Positions 1-6,504 of a stretch of DNA of 7,343 nucleotides are shown here, piece by piece. The position numbers and the translations under genes were made by a program. Each line of letters opens with the position of its first letter. Position 1 is the first letter of the stretch. Below the pieces are notes generated by a model. The model was not told the DNA's origin. It saw nothing but the letters and a program-made list of their open reading frames with translations, and did no database searches. The stretch lies in contig JBJMLG010000095.1 of the NCBI GenBank assembly GCA_045805385.1, positions 1-7,343 of the forward strand, written 5' to 3'. The stretch is from JADGHQ01 sp045805385 (GTDB lineage: Bacteria; Actinomycetota; Thermoleophilia; Solirubrobacterales; Thermoleophilaceae).

Positions 1-570
<570 letters not shown>

Positions 571-591
571 TGCCTCTCCTCCCCCGGGAGG
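571..591 (-). promoter_or_regulatory. clpX ribosome-binding site inside a small hairpin
   Basis: On the minus strand GGAGGAG (582-576) precedes the TTG start of clpX with 7 bases between the GGAGG core and the start, so it is a strong Shine-Dalgarno site for a weak start codon. The same GGAGG core (582-578) is the 3' arm of a perfect 5-bp stem whose 5' arm is CCTCC (591-587), with loop CGGG. The clpP stop codon ends 12 bases upstream of the stem, so ribosomes finishing clpP would open it. The pairing is seen directly; the regulatory role is inferred. Confidence 0.5.
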
Positions 592-603
592 CGGGAGATC
601 CCG

Positions 604-1188
604 CTAGTGCTGCGAGATCACCCTGTCGATGAGCCGATAGTCCTTGGCCTCTTCAGCACTCATAAAGTAGTCGCGCTCGGTGTCCCTGGCCACCTTCTCG
701 AGTTCCTGCCCCGTGTGCTTGGCGAGGATCTCGTCCAGGCGGCGGCGCACGTCGATGATCTCCTTGGCGTGGATCTCGATGTCGGTGGCCTGTCCCTGGA
801 AGCTCGAGGAGACCTGGTGGATGAGGATCTTCGCGTTCGGCAGCGCCATGCGCTTGCTTTCCGCTCCGCCGGCCAGCAGCAGCGCGCCCATCGACATCGC
901 GATACCGACGCAGATGGTCTGCACGTCCGGCTTGATGAACTGCATCGTGTCGTAGATCGCGAGGCCCGCGTACACGGACCCGCCGGGCGAGTTGACGTAG
1001 AGGGAGATGTCCTTGTCAGGGTCCTCCGACTCGAGGTGGAGGAGCTGGGCGACGATCAGGTTCGCGATCTCGTCGGTGACGGGAGTCCCCAGGAACACGA
1101 TCCGCTCGTTAAGCAGGCGCGAGTAGATGTCGAACGCGCGCTCACCTCGCGACGTCTGCTCGACAACCATTGGGACAAGGGGACTCAT
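604..1188 (-). CDS. clpP: ATP-dependent Clp protease proteolytic subunit ClpP
   Basis: ClpP is the cytoplasmic serine peptidase that assembles into two stacked heptamers and degrades chains delivered by ClpX or ClpC-type unfoldases. The 194-residue product has the family's normal length and all catalytic residues: Ser99 in GIAMSMGA, His124 in ILIHQ and Asp173 in DTERD (spacing identical to E. coli mature Ser97/His122/Asp171). The oligomerisation region (QGQATDIEIHA, 131-141) and the N-terminal PMVVEQTSRGERAFDIYSRLL signature are intact. The ATG at 1188 gives the usual ClpP N-terminus; its Shine-Dalgarno is weak (AGAAGCGAG). A second ATG six codons in has no ribosome-binding site, though ClpP is often processed near that point. 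It lies between tig and clpX, 113 bases after tig. Only one clpP is present here. Confidence 0.98.
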   Translation of the reverse strand: MSPLVPMVVEQTSRGERAFDIYSRLLNERIVFLGTPVTDEIANLIVAQLLHLESEDPDKDISLYVNSPGGSVYAGLAIYDTMQFIKPDVQTICVGIAMSMGALLLAGGAESKRMALPNAKILIHQVSSSFQGQATDIEIHAKEIIDVRRRLDEILAKHTGQELEKVARDTERDYFMSAEEAKDYRLIDRVISQH

Positions 1189-1268
1189 GTGCTCGCTTCT
1201 CTTTCGCTCGTTGCGTTGGATTCCTTCAACGACGAGCTGAAGGCCCGCCCGCGGCGCAGTCTAGCAAC

Positions 1269-1291
1269 GGCCCCCTGGCGTCCAGGGCGCC
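1269..1291. other. Inverted repeat in the tig-clpP gap (possible weak terminator or processing hairpin)
   Basis: Arms 1269-1278 and 1282-1291 can pair over 10 positions with one mismatch and a 3-base loop (CGT). It lies 11 bases downstream of the tig stop on the minus strand. No T-run follows, so it is not a standard intrinsic terminator; it may separate tig from clpP expression or stabilise a 3' end. Part of it repeats the GGCGTCCAG word that occurs twice at the end of tig, so it could also be a by-product of local duplication. Confidence 0.35.
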
Positions 1292-1301
1292 TCGGAAGCC
1301 C

Positions 1302-2714
1302 CTACGAACCGGGCGTCCAGATCTGCTGGGCGGCCTCTTCGCCCTCTTCCTTGCCGGGCGTCCAGAGCTTGTCGCGGGCCTTCGCCTGCTCCACCGAGAT
1401 GGGCTTGGCCGAGTCCACCAGGACGTCGAGCGCGCGCCTCATCGCGATGTCCTCGCGCAGCGCCTCGGCGCGTCCCTGCTCCTTCGCGCGTTCGAGTGAG
1501 CGCCTGAGCGCCTTCTCGCTCGGCGGCTGGGCGCCCTGCCGGATCGAGGCGTCGCGGAGCGCGTCGAGCAGCTCGTCGTCGGAGACCTCGATGCCCTCCG
1601 CGTCGATCAGCGCCGCGAGCACGCTCTCCCGCTTCAGCGCCTGCTCCGCCTCGGGCTCGGACTCGGTGACGAGCTCTTCCTCTTCCTTGCCCATCATCTG
1701 GAGGTACATGCGCGGGTCCATGCCGCGGTGCTGGAGCTGATGCGCGGTCTCGTGCCACATCTCGTGCGCCTTCGCGTGAACGAGGTCGTGCGGGATGTCC
1801 ACCTTCGCCTCGGCCACCGCGGCGTCGAGCGCCGCCTGGCGGAACTCGTTCTCGACGGTCCGCTCGTCGGCCTGCCGCAGCTTGTCCTCGATGTCGGAGC
1901 GCAGCTCGTCGAGGGTGTCGAAGCCCCCGGCCTCGGCGGCGAAGTCGTCGTCAAGCTCGGGGAGCCGCTTCTCCTTGACCTCCTTCACGGAGGTGTTGAA
2001 GACGGCCTCCTTGCCGGCGAGGTGCTCGGCGCCGTAGTCCTCGGGGAACGTGACGCGCACCTCGCGCTCCTCCCCGCCGGTGGCGCCCACGAGCTGCTCC
2101 TCGAAACCGGGGATGAGCCGGTCGGAGCCGAGCTCGAGCGTGTAGCCGCGGGCCTCGCCCCCCTCGAACGGCTCGCCGTCCAGGGTGCCCACGAAGTCGA
2201 TCACCACGAAGTCACCGTTCTGCGCTGGGCGTTCGACGGTCTCGAGGGACGCCTGCGACTCGCGCAGGCGCTCGAGCTCGCGGTCCACGTCCTCCCTGTC
2301 CACCTCGGGCTCGCGGCGCCCGACCTCGAGGCCCTTGTAGTCGCCGAGCTTCGCCTCCGGTCGCACCCCCACCTCGATCGAGAACGAGAGCGGCGAGCCC
2401 TTGTCGGGGTAGTCCCCCACGTCGAGCTTCGGATCGCCCACGGTGGCGAGCTTCGTCTCGACGAGCGCCTCCTCATACCAGTTGGGGAGACCTCGGCGGA
2501 TGGCCTCCTCGAGCACCGCCTCGCGCCCCACGCGCTGTATCACGACGGGCGCGGGGACCTTGCCGCGCCGGAACCCCGAGATGCGCATCTCCTGCCCGAG
2601 TGCCCGGGCGGCGCTCTCGAGTTCGCGCTCCACCGCCGCGGGCGGAACCTCCACGTCCACGCGCACGCGGGAGTCGCCGAGCTCGGTGGTGTTGGTGCTG
2701 ACTGCGGTGGCCAT
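1302..2714 (-). CDS. tig: Trigger factor, ribosome-associated chaperone and peptidyl-prolyl isomerase
   Basis: Trigger factor binds the large ribosomal subunit near the exit tunnel, shields emerging chains and, in most bacteria, isomerises prolyl bonds. The 470-residue product shows the N-terminal ribosome-binding domain with signature GFRRGKVP at 47-54, an FKBP-type PPIase domain at about 165-250 (NGDFVVIDF, GYTLELGSDRLIPGFE, VTFPEDYG) and a helical C-terminal substrate-binding domain from about 250 onward. The end is unusual: a charged linker separates two WTPG motifs at 451-454 and 466-469. The start MATAVSTNTTE at 2714 is preferred over an in-frame ATG 34 codons upstream, because the upstream extension is low-complexity, overlaps a divergent small gene and is not part of the family. 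No clear Shine-Dalgarno precedes the chosen ATG; TATCGT lies about ten bases upstream, so a leaderless or short-leader transcript is possible. It is the first gene of the tig-clpP-clpX cluster. Confidence 0.97.
   Translation of the reverse strand: MATAVSTNTTELGDSRVRVDVEVPPAAVERELESAARALGQEMRISGFRRGKVPAPVVIQRVGREAVLEEAIRRGLPNWYEEALVETKLATVGDPKLDVGDYPDKGSPLSFSIEVGVRPEAKLGDYKGLEVGRREPEVDREDVDRELERLRESQASLETVERPAQNGDFVVIDFVGTLDGEPFEGGEARGYTLELGSDRLIPGFEEQLVGATGGEEREVRVTFPEDYGAEHLAGKEAVFNTSVKEVKEKRLPELDDDFAAEAGGFDTLDELRSDIEDKLRQADERTVENEFRQAALDAAVAEAKVDIPHDLVHAKAHEMWHETAHQLQHRGMDPRMYLQMMGKEEEELVTESEPEAEQALKRESVLAALIDAEGIEVSDDELLDALRDASIRQGAQPPSEKALRRSLERAKEQGRAEALREDIAMRRALDVLVDSAKPISVEQAKARDKLWTPGKEEGEEAAQQIWTPGS
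1309..1366 (-). repeat. 13-bp direct repeat encoding duplicated WTPG tail of trigger factor
   Basis: The 13-base word CCGGGCGTCCAGA (plus strand) occurs at 1309-1321 and 1354-1366, exactly 45 bases (15 codons) apart and in frame. It encodes the two WTPG motifs of the trigger-factor tail. The core GGCGTCCAG occurs a third time at 1277-1285, beyond the stop codon. Confidence 0.7.
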
Positions 2715-2732
2715 TGGCCAGCCCACGATAGC

Positions 2733-2897
2733 GTGAGCGCCTTGACGCGCGCCCCCACCAACCGAGCCCCAGCGCAGCGGCTGGTGGCATGGCTCTACAC
2801 GGGTCCGCTCGGACACCTCTACGGCGTCCTGGCGGACCTCGTGCAGCTATGGGTGCGGTACGGACTGCACCGCCTGCGTGCGCGCTTTTCGCGCTAA
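2733..2897 (+). CDS. Small conserved-looking hypothetical protein, divergent from tig
   Basis: A 54-residue frame runs from GTG at 2733 to TAA at 2897. The product starts MSALTRAPTNRAPAQRL, continues with an aromatic and hydrophobic stretch (WLYTGPLGHLYG, then VLADLVQLWVRYGL) and ends in a basic tail (HRLRARFSR). This composition looks like a short membrane-associated protein: a possible single helix at about residues 28-46 with a positive C-terminus. It does not have the Arg/Ala/Pro-only texture of antisense frames in GC-rich DNA. I have an impression that TGPLGHLYG-type small proteins recur in actinobacteria, but cannot confirm it. The start is uncertain: GTG at 2784 would give 37 residues. 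No Shine-Dalgarno is visible before 2733. Its start is 18 bases from the tig start on the opposite strand, and its stop codon overlaps that of the convergent membrane-protein gene. The same frame is open far upstream antisense to tig, which is taken as chance. Function unknown. Confidence 0.6.
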   Translation: MSALTRAPTNRAPAQRLVAWLYTGPLGHLYGVLADLVQLWVRYGLHRLRARFSR

Positions 2898-3352
2898 CCG
2901 ACCAGCAGGAGCACGAACGACGCGAGCACGGCGATTCCGCCGAGGATCGCGCCGGCCGTGGCGCGTCCGTCACCGGTGCCGGCGTCGCGGGCGCCGAGCC
3001 CGAGCGCGGCTGCCGCGGCACCGACCGCGAACGGGAGCCCGGTCCAGAACACCACGCCGACAACGATCGCGACGACGCCGAGTACGAGCGCGGTGCGCGA
3101 TGCTCGGCCGGCGGCCCGCTCGCGTGGGAGCAGCCAGAGGAACAGGCCCGCCATGACGGCGAGCGTGACGATGATCATCGCGAAGAGGGCGACGACATCG
3201 CCGGTGCTGCCGGGGAGATATCCGACCGGCATTCCGATGAGCAGGAGCAAGATGGACGCGAGCGCGATGTTGCGGTCGCGCTGGAGCGTCGCGTCCGAGG
3301 CCGGAGCGGCGCCGGACGGAGTGGCAGGGCCAACTGAGGATTCCATGGCCAC
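2894..3352 (-). CDS. Four-helix membrane protein, DUF4190-like
   Basis: The 152-residue product has a polar N-terminus (about 27 residues, rich in Ala, Ser, Pro) followed by hydrophobic segments at about 28-46, 52-75, 87-121 (long, perhaps a hairpin) and 131-151. The C-terminal half follows the pattern of small actinobacterial DUF4190-type proteins: helix, GLGARD, a short Gly/Asp/Arg-rich cytoplasmic loop, then ATAGAILGGIAVLASFVLLL. No catalytic or binding residues can be identified, so the assignment is by general architecture only and the function is unknown. The listed start is GTG; the ATG two codons later (3346) is equally plausible, as neither has a good ribosome-binding site. It lies 72 bases after the Pro-rich membrane-protein gene and converges on the small plus-strand gene. 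Confidence 0.85.
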   Translation of the reverse strand: MAMESSVGPATPSGAAPASDATLQRDRNIALASILLLLIGMPVGYLPGSTGDVVALFAMIIVTLAVMAGLFLWLLPRERAAGRASRTALVLGVVAIVVGVVFWTGLPFAVGAAAAALGLGARDAGTGDGRATAGAILGGIAVLASFVLLLVG

Positions 3353-3387
3353 ACATCTACACCCGAGTTGGCCGCGCGGTCAAGCGA

Positions 3388-3397
3388 CGAACGTTCG
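3388..3397. other. Perfect 10-bp palindrome upstream of the four-helix membrane-protein gene
   Basis: CGAACGTTCG is perfectly self-complementary and sits about 36 bases upstream of the GTG start at 3352, in a 72-base gap. It resembles the half-sites of the Gram-positive LexA box but lacks the four-base spacer, so it is not called as one. It could be an operator or chance. Confidence 0.3.
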
Positions 3398-3424
3398 GCG
3401 TCAGATACTGCCCCCGAACGAGCC

Positions 3425-4156
3425 CTACGGAGCGGGCGCGGTCTGAGCGGGTGGAGCGCTGCCCCCTCCGGAGGAAGGCGGCGCCACCTGGGGGGCGGGC
3501 GCCGTCTGCGCGGGCGGCGCGGCAGGCGTCGTCTGCGCCGGCTGCTGCTCAGGTGCGGTCGGGGTGGGCGAGGCCGCCCCTGGTGATTGCTGGGGCTCCG
3601 TCTGCTGCGGCTGGGTGGTCGTCTTCTCCTTGCTGCGGGCGGCGCTCGAATGGCCGCCGCCGAACAGCGTCGTGCGGCTGCCTGTCGTGACCGAGCCGCC
3701 GAACACCAGCTCGGGCACGGTGAGCACGAGCGCCCCGATCACGAACGCGACCAGACCTGTGGCGATCGCCGCCTTCAGGTGGAGGTTGCGGCGCGGGCGG
3801 TAGACGGTCACTCCGCTCCCGTTCTCGTTGGACGAGCCGCCGTTGCGCTCCACGGCCCGCTGCTCTGGCCGTGGTGCGGTCAACGTCCCGCCTCGCGAGC
3901 GGCCGCGGCTCGCCAGCCGCGCCTCGGCCGGCGTGAGCCGCTTCACGGCGGGCGCGAGCTGGGTCACCTTCCGCGCCGGCCGGCGGTACGCCTCGCTCGC
4001 GAGCGCAACGATCACGGGAGTCATCGCCGCGGAGATCACCGTCCCGCCCTTCCAGAAGTGCGAGGTGATCAGCATGGCGGTCACCGAGGCGAGGCTGGCC
4101 ACGATGATCGTGTCCAGCGACACGCCGCCGCTCTTGGCATGTCCCCTGTCTGGCAT
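3425..4156 (-). CDS. Membrane protein with long Pro/Gln/Thr/Ala-rich tail, function unknown
   Basis: The 243-residue product starts MPDRGHAKSGGVSLDT. Two hydrophobic stretches occur close together at about 14-31 and 38-53 (IIVASLASVTAMLI and VISAAMTPVIVALASEA), separated by TSHFWKGGT. A basic, polar region of about 75 residues (60-127) follows, then a clear transmembrane helix at about 128-152. From 153 the chain is low complexity: first Gly/Ser/Thr with basic residues, then Pro, Gln, Ala and Thr to the end, including PPAQTAPAP twice (214-222 and 235-243). With a basic stretch just before the last helix, the positive-inside rule would place the Pro-rich tail outside the membrane, perhaps crossing or touching the wall. 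I believe similar N-terminal sequences occur in Thermoleophilia but cannot name a family. The ATG has no clear Shine-Dalgarno; a GTG at codon 12 is a weaker alternative. Its neighbour upstream is a secreted propeller, so an envelope role is likely. Confidence 0.85.
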   Translation of the reverse strand: MPDRGHAKSGGVSLDTIIVASLASVTAMLITSHFWKGGTVISAAMTPVIVALASEAYRRPARKVTQLAPAVKRLTPAEARLASRGRSRGGTLTAPRPEQRAVERNGGSSNENGSGVTVYRPRRNLHLKAAIATGLVAFVIGALVLTVPELVFGGSVTTGSRTTLFGGGHSSAARSKEKTTTQPQQTEPQQSPGAASPTPTAPEQQPAQTTPAAPPAQTAPAPQVAPPSSGGGSAPPAQTAPAP

Positions 4157-4301
4157 GCGCGGTTAGCGCGCCGGCTGTGCCGTCGCGGCGGGCGCGGCCA
4201 CAGCGGCCGTTGAGCACGTCGGGGCTTGCACGTGCCCGAGGTTAGCGGCACGGCCGTCGCGACTGCAGCCAGACCCACGCCCGCCCGGATGTGTGGGCGC
4301 G
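4157..4301. other. Intergenic stretch with several small inverted repeats
   Basis: No gene is seen in these 145 bases. Inverted repeats include CCCAC (4274-4278) with GTGGG (4293-4297), close after the stop of the propeller gene; GGGC (4222-4225) with GCCC (4234-4237); CGGCC (4195-4199) with GGCCG (4205-4209); and a GCGCG/CGCGC pair just upstream of the start at 4156. None is followed by a T-run on the minus strand, so a classical terminator is not called. In DNA this GC-rich, some will be chance. Confidence 0.3.
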
Positions 4302-6482
4302 CTACTTCTTGAAGGAGACCCCGAGGACCTTCGAGCCGGCTCCGTTGTGGTCGGCGTCGCCGAGCCACTGGGCCACGAAGATCGTGTCGCGGCGCACTTT
4401 CCATACGGTGCTGAAGCTGTCGTTCGAGGCAACCTGCACCACCTTGTGCACCCAGCCGCCCTTCACCGACCTTGCCGAGACCACGACCTGCTCGCCGCCC
4501 TGAGCGCCGGGCATCGTGCCGGTGACCTTGATCGTCGAGGCCTTGGTGAGCTTCGTCTTCTTCGTCTTGAGCCTGAGCGACGACGGCGTCCCAAGATCGC
4601 CACCCGTGCGGGTGGAGAACATGTTGTTCGCCTGGTCGCGCGCATAGTCAGTGCCGCCGCTCGAGACGAGCGACAGGTCGTTGATCGAGTTGCGGCTGAC
4701 CAGTTGCGGCCGCCAGGTGTGGCCGCTGTCGGAGGTCCGTAGAAGCAGGCCGCCGGTCTGGAACCCGAAGCGGCTGATCACCAGGAAGCCGGTCTTCGTG
4801 CTGCTGAAGTCCATGCCCGCGATGTCGAGCGTTCCGGTCCCCACGAGCTGCGTCCACTTGCCGCCGCGGTTCTTGGTGAACCACAGTCGCCCAGTGCTCT
4901 CGAGCGCGTAGCCCGCCTTGCTGGTGGTGAAGTCGAGATCGTCGATCCTGAAGCGCTTCTGCGGCAGTTTGAGCTGCTGCCACTTCGCGCCGCCGTTGGT
5001 GGAGACGAACGCGGCCTTGGTGCCATGGACGAAGATCGTGCTCCCCACATGGTCCACCGAGTCGAGCTGGGCCTTCTTGACCGCCTTGGTGCTGATGCGG
5101 GTGAAAGCCTGGCCGCCGTCGGCCGAGCGGAGCAGCCCGGTTGGCCCCACGAGCAGCACACGGTTCGAGTCGAGCGCGAGCACAGACTGTGGCGTCGCCG
5201 AGGTGCCGGTGTCGAGCAGCGACCAGCTGGCGCCACCGTTGGCTGTCTTGAACAGCGAGCCCGAGCTGTCGAGCGCGAACCCGTTGGTGGGGTCCGGGAA
5301 CGACACGTCGGCGACGTCTTCGGACGTCGGCACGCCGCCGTTGCTCCACGACTGGCCGCCGTTCGCAGTCCGCGCGAGCGAGCCGTTCGCACCCGGGGCC
5401 CAGGCGACGGTGCCGGAGGTGGCCACGAGTTCCATGAACGCGCCGGCGAGTCGGGCGCCGATGGGCGCGAAGTTCTGCCCGCCGTCGTCGGAGGCGACCG
5501 TCGAGCCCGCCTCGCCCACGGCGACCACTCGGGTCGGCGACGCGAAGGCCGCCACGTAGACCTTCTGCGACGACGGCGAGACCTCGCTGCCGGTGTCGCC
5601 GCCATCGGTGGTGCGCACGAGCGTGGCGCCGTCGACCGTCGCGAGGACGCAGGTCGAGCCCACGCAGCGGATGGAGCCGAAGTTGCCGCCGCTCACCCCG
5701 CCGAGCGGCTTGGCGGCCCAGTTGTCCCCGCCGTCGGTGGTCGCGATGAGGGTCTTGCCGTCGCCCACCGCGTAGCCCGTGCCGGCGTTCTCGAACCAGA
5801 TCGCGTTCAGGTTTGCGCCCGCCGTCGTGACGAGCGTCCACGCGGCACCGCCGTTCGTGGTGCGGTAGATCTTCCCGCCGCCCGCGCCGCGCGTGATCAC
5901 GAAGCCGACCGTCGGGCTCGTGAAGAAGATGTCGGCCGGCGTGGCGGGGGTTCCGGCAGCCGTCGCGGGCGTGCCGGGCACGGCCGTCTGCCGCGAGAAG
6001 GTCTGGCCGCCGTCGGCGCTCGAGAGCACGGTGCCGTCGTCGAGCAGCAGGAAGCCCGCCTGCGGCGTCGGGAAGGAGAAGGACGCGATCCGCGCCGGGC
6101 AGTTGATGTCGCTGTTCGAGAACGGCAGGCGATGGAACGTCTGGCCGCCGTCGTCGGAGCGGCGCGCCGTGCACCCGCCCGCGATCACGATCGTGTTCGG
6201 ATCCACGACGCTCACGCGCTTGAGATCGGCGGTGATGCCCGTCGGGACGCCTGACCAGGTGGCGCCCGCGTCGTCGGTGCGCAGCAGCGTGCCGAAGTCG
6301 CCCGCAGCGAATCCGCGGCCGCCCGCGAAGTCGAGCGCGCGCAGGCTGTTCCCCTGGGGAAGCGGGTTACCCCACGACCAGCCGGAGTGGCCGACCGATA
6401 CGGCCGCACCGGCCGCGGGGGTGAAGACTGCCAGCGCGAGCGCGGTGGCCGCCACGGCTACGGCGATGAGACGCTTGATCAT
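4302..6482 (-). CDS. Secreted double beta-propeller with 14 Asp-box (Ycf48/BNR-like) repeats and Ig-like C-terminal domain
   Basis: The 726-residue product opens with a signal peptide (MIKRLIAVAV, hydrophobic core to about 20, Ala-rich cleavage region near 25-27), so it is exported. Fourteen repeats of the type hydrophobic-x-R/S-T/S-x-D/N-G-G-x-x-W/F follow, with the aromatic position at residues 76, 116, 162, 215, 255, 298, 338, 379, 420, 460, 501, 543, 590 and 631. Spacing is 40-53, mostly 40-43, i.e. one propeller blade each. Repeats 6 and 14 have Gly instead of the aromatic. Asp-box repeats are structural turns in sialidases, Ycf48/HCF136 photosystem assembly factors and sortilin-type proteins; they do not indicate an enzyme. 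No sialidase FRIP motif or catalytic residues were seen. Residues about 635-726 form a beta-rich, Lys-rich domain (LKTKKTKLTKASTIKVTG, then WVHKVVQV, FVAQWLGDADH) resembling Ig-like repeats of actinobacterial surface proteins. Cys pairs 104/128 and 273/278 may form disulfides. A role as surface binding or adhesion scaffold is inferred; the ligand is unknown. Confidence 0.9.
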   Translation of the reverse strand: MIKRLIAVAVAATALALAVFTPAAGAAVSVGHSGWSWGNPLPQGNSLRALDFAGGRGFAAGDFGTLLRTDDAGATWSGVPTGITADLKRVSVVDPNTIVIAGGCTARRSDDGGQTFHRLPFSNSDINCPARIASFSFPTPQAGFLLLDDGTVLSSADGGQTFSRQTAVPGTPATAAGTPATPADIFFTSPTVGFVITRGAGGGKIYRTTNGGAAWTLVTTAGANLNAIWFENAGTGYAVGDGKTLIATTDGGDNWAAKPLGGVSGGNFGSIRCVGSTCVLATVDGATLVRTTDGGDTGSEVSPSSQKVYVAAFASPTRVVAVGEAGSTVASDDGGQNFAPIGARLAGAFMELVATSGTVAWAPGANGSLARTANGGQSWSNGGVPTSEDVADVSFPDPTNGFALDSSGSLFKTANGGASWSLLDTGTSATPQSVLALDSNRVLLVGPTGLLRSADGGQAFTRISTKAVKKAQLDSVDHVGSTIFVHGTKAAFVSTNGGAKWQQLKLPQKRFRIDDLDFTTSKAGYALESTGRLWFTKNRGGKWTQLVGTGTLDIAGMDFSSTKTGFLVISRFGFQTGGLLLRTSDSGHTWRPQLVSRNSINDLSLVSSGGTDYARDQANNMFSTRTGGDLGTPSSLRLKTKKTKLTKASTIKVTGTMPGAQGGEQVVVSARSVKGGWVHKVVQVASNDSFSTVWKVRRDTIFVAQWLGDADHNGAGSKVLGVSFKK

Positions 6483-6504
6483 GCGTGCCGAACCTTTCGT
6501 GCGA

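Noticed and set aside
1189..1301. ClgR or CIRCE-type stress operator upstream of clpP
   Set aside because: Neither the CGC-N5-GCG type pattern with AT flanks nor TTAGCACTC-N9-GAGTGCTAA is present; the GAGCG/GCGAG words there are not correctly arranged.
1728..2732. Upstream part of the 389-codon plus-strand frame antisense to tig
   Set aside because: It mirrors tig codons and has no recognisable domain. Only the part from 2733, outside the tig coding region, has independent character and is reported as a small gene.
2715..2816. 34-residue N-terminal extension of trigger factor
   Set aside because: The family starts at the MATAVSTN position; the extension overlaps the divergent small gene and contains low-complexity Gly/Arg sequence.
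3388..3397. LexA/SOS box
   Set aside because: The Gram-positive box needs four bases between GAAC and GTTC; here the halves are fused.
5101..6160. Recurrent TGGCCGCCGTC words as a DNA repeat array or CRISPR
   Set aside because: They fall in frame at the Asp-box codons, with irregular spacing and diverged flanks; they are protein-level repeats.
5025..6254. 409-codon plus-strand frame antisense to the propeller gene
   Set aside because: Its repeated motifs are the complement of the Asp-box codons on the minus strand, so it is explained by the real gene.
4302..6482. Sialidase or other glycosidase function suggested by Asp-box repeats
   Set aside because: Asp-boxes are structural. No FRIP motif, arginine triad or catalytic Tyr/Glu pair was seen, and there are too many repeats for a simple sialidase.
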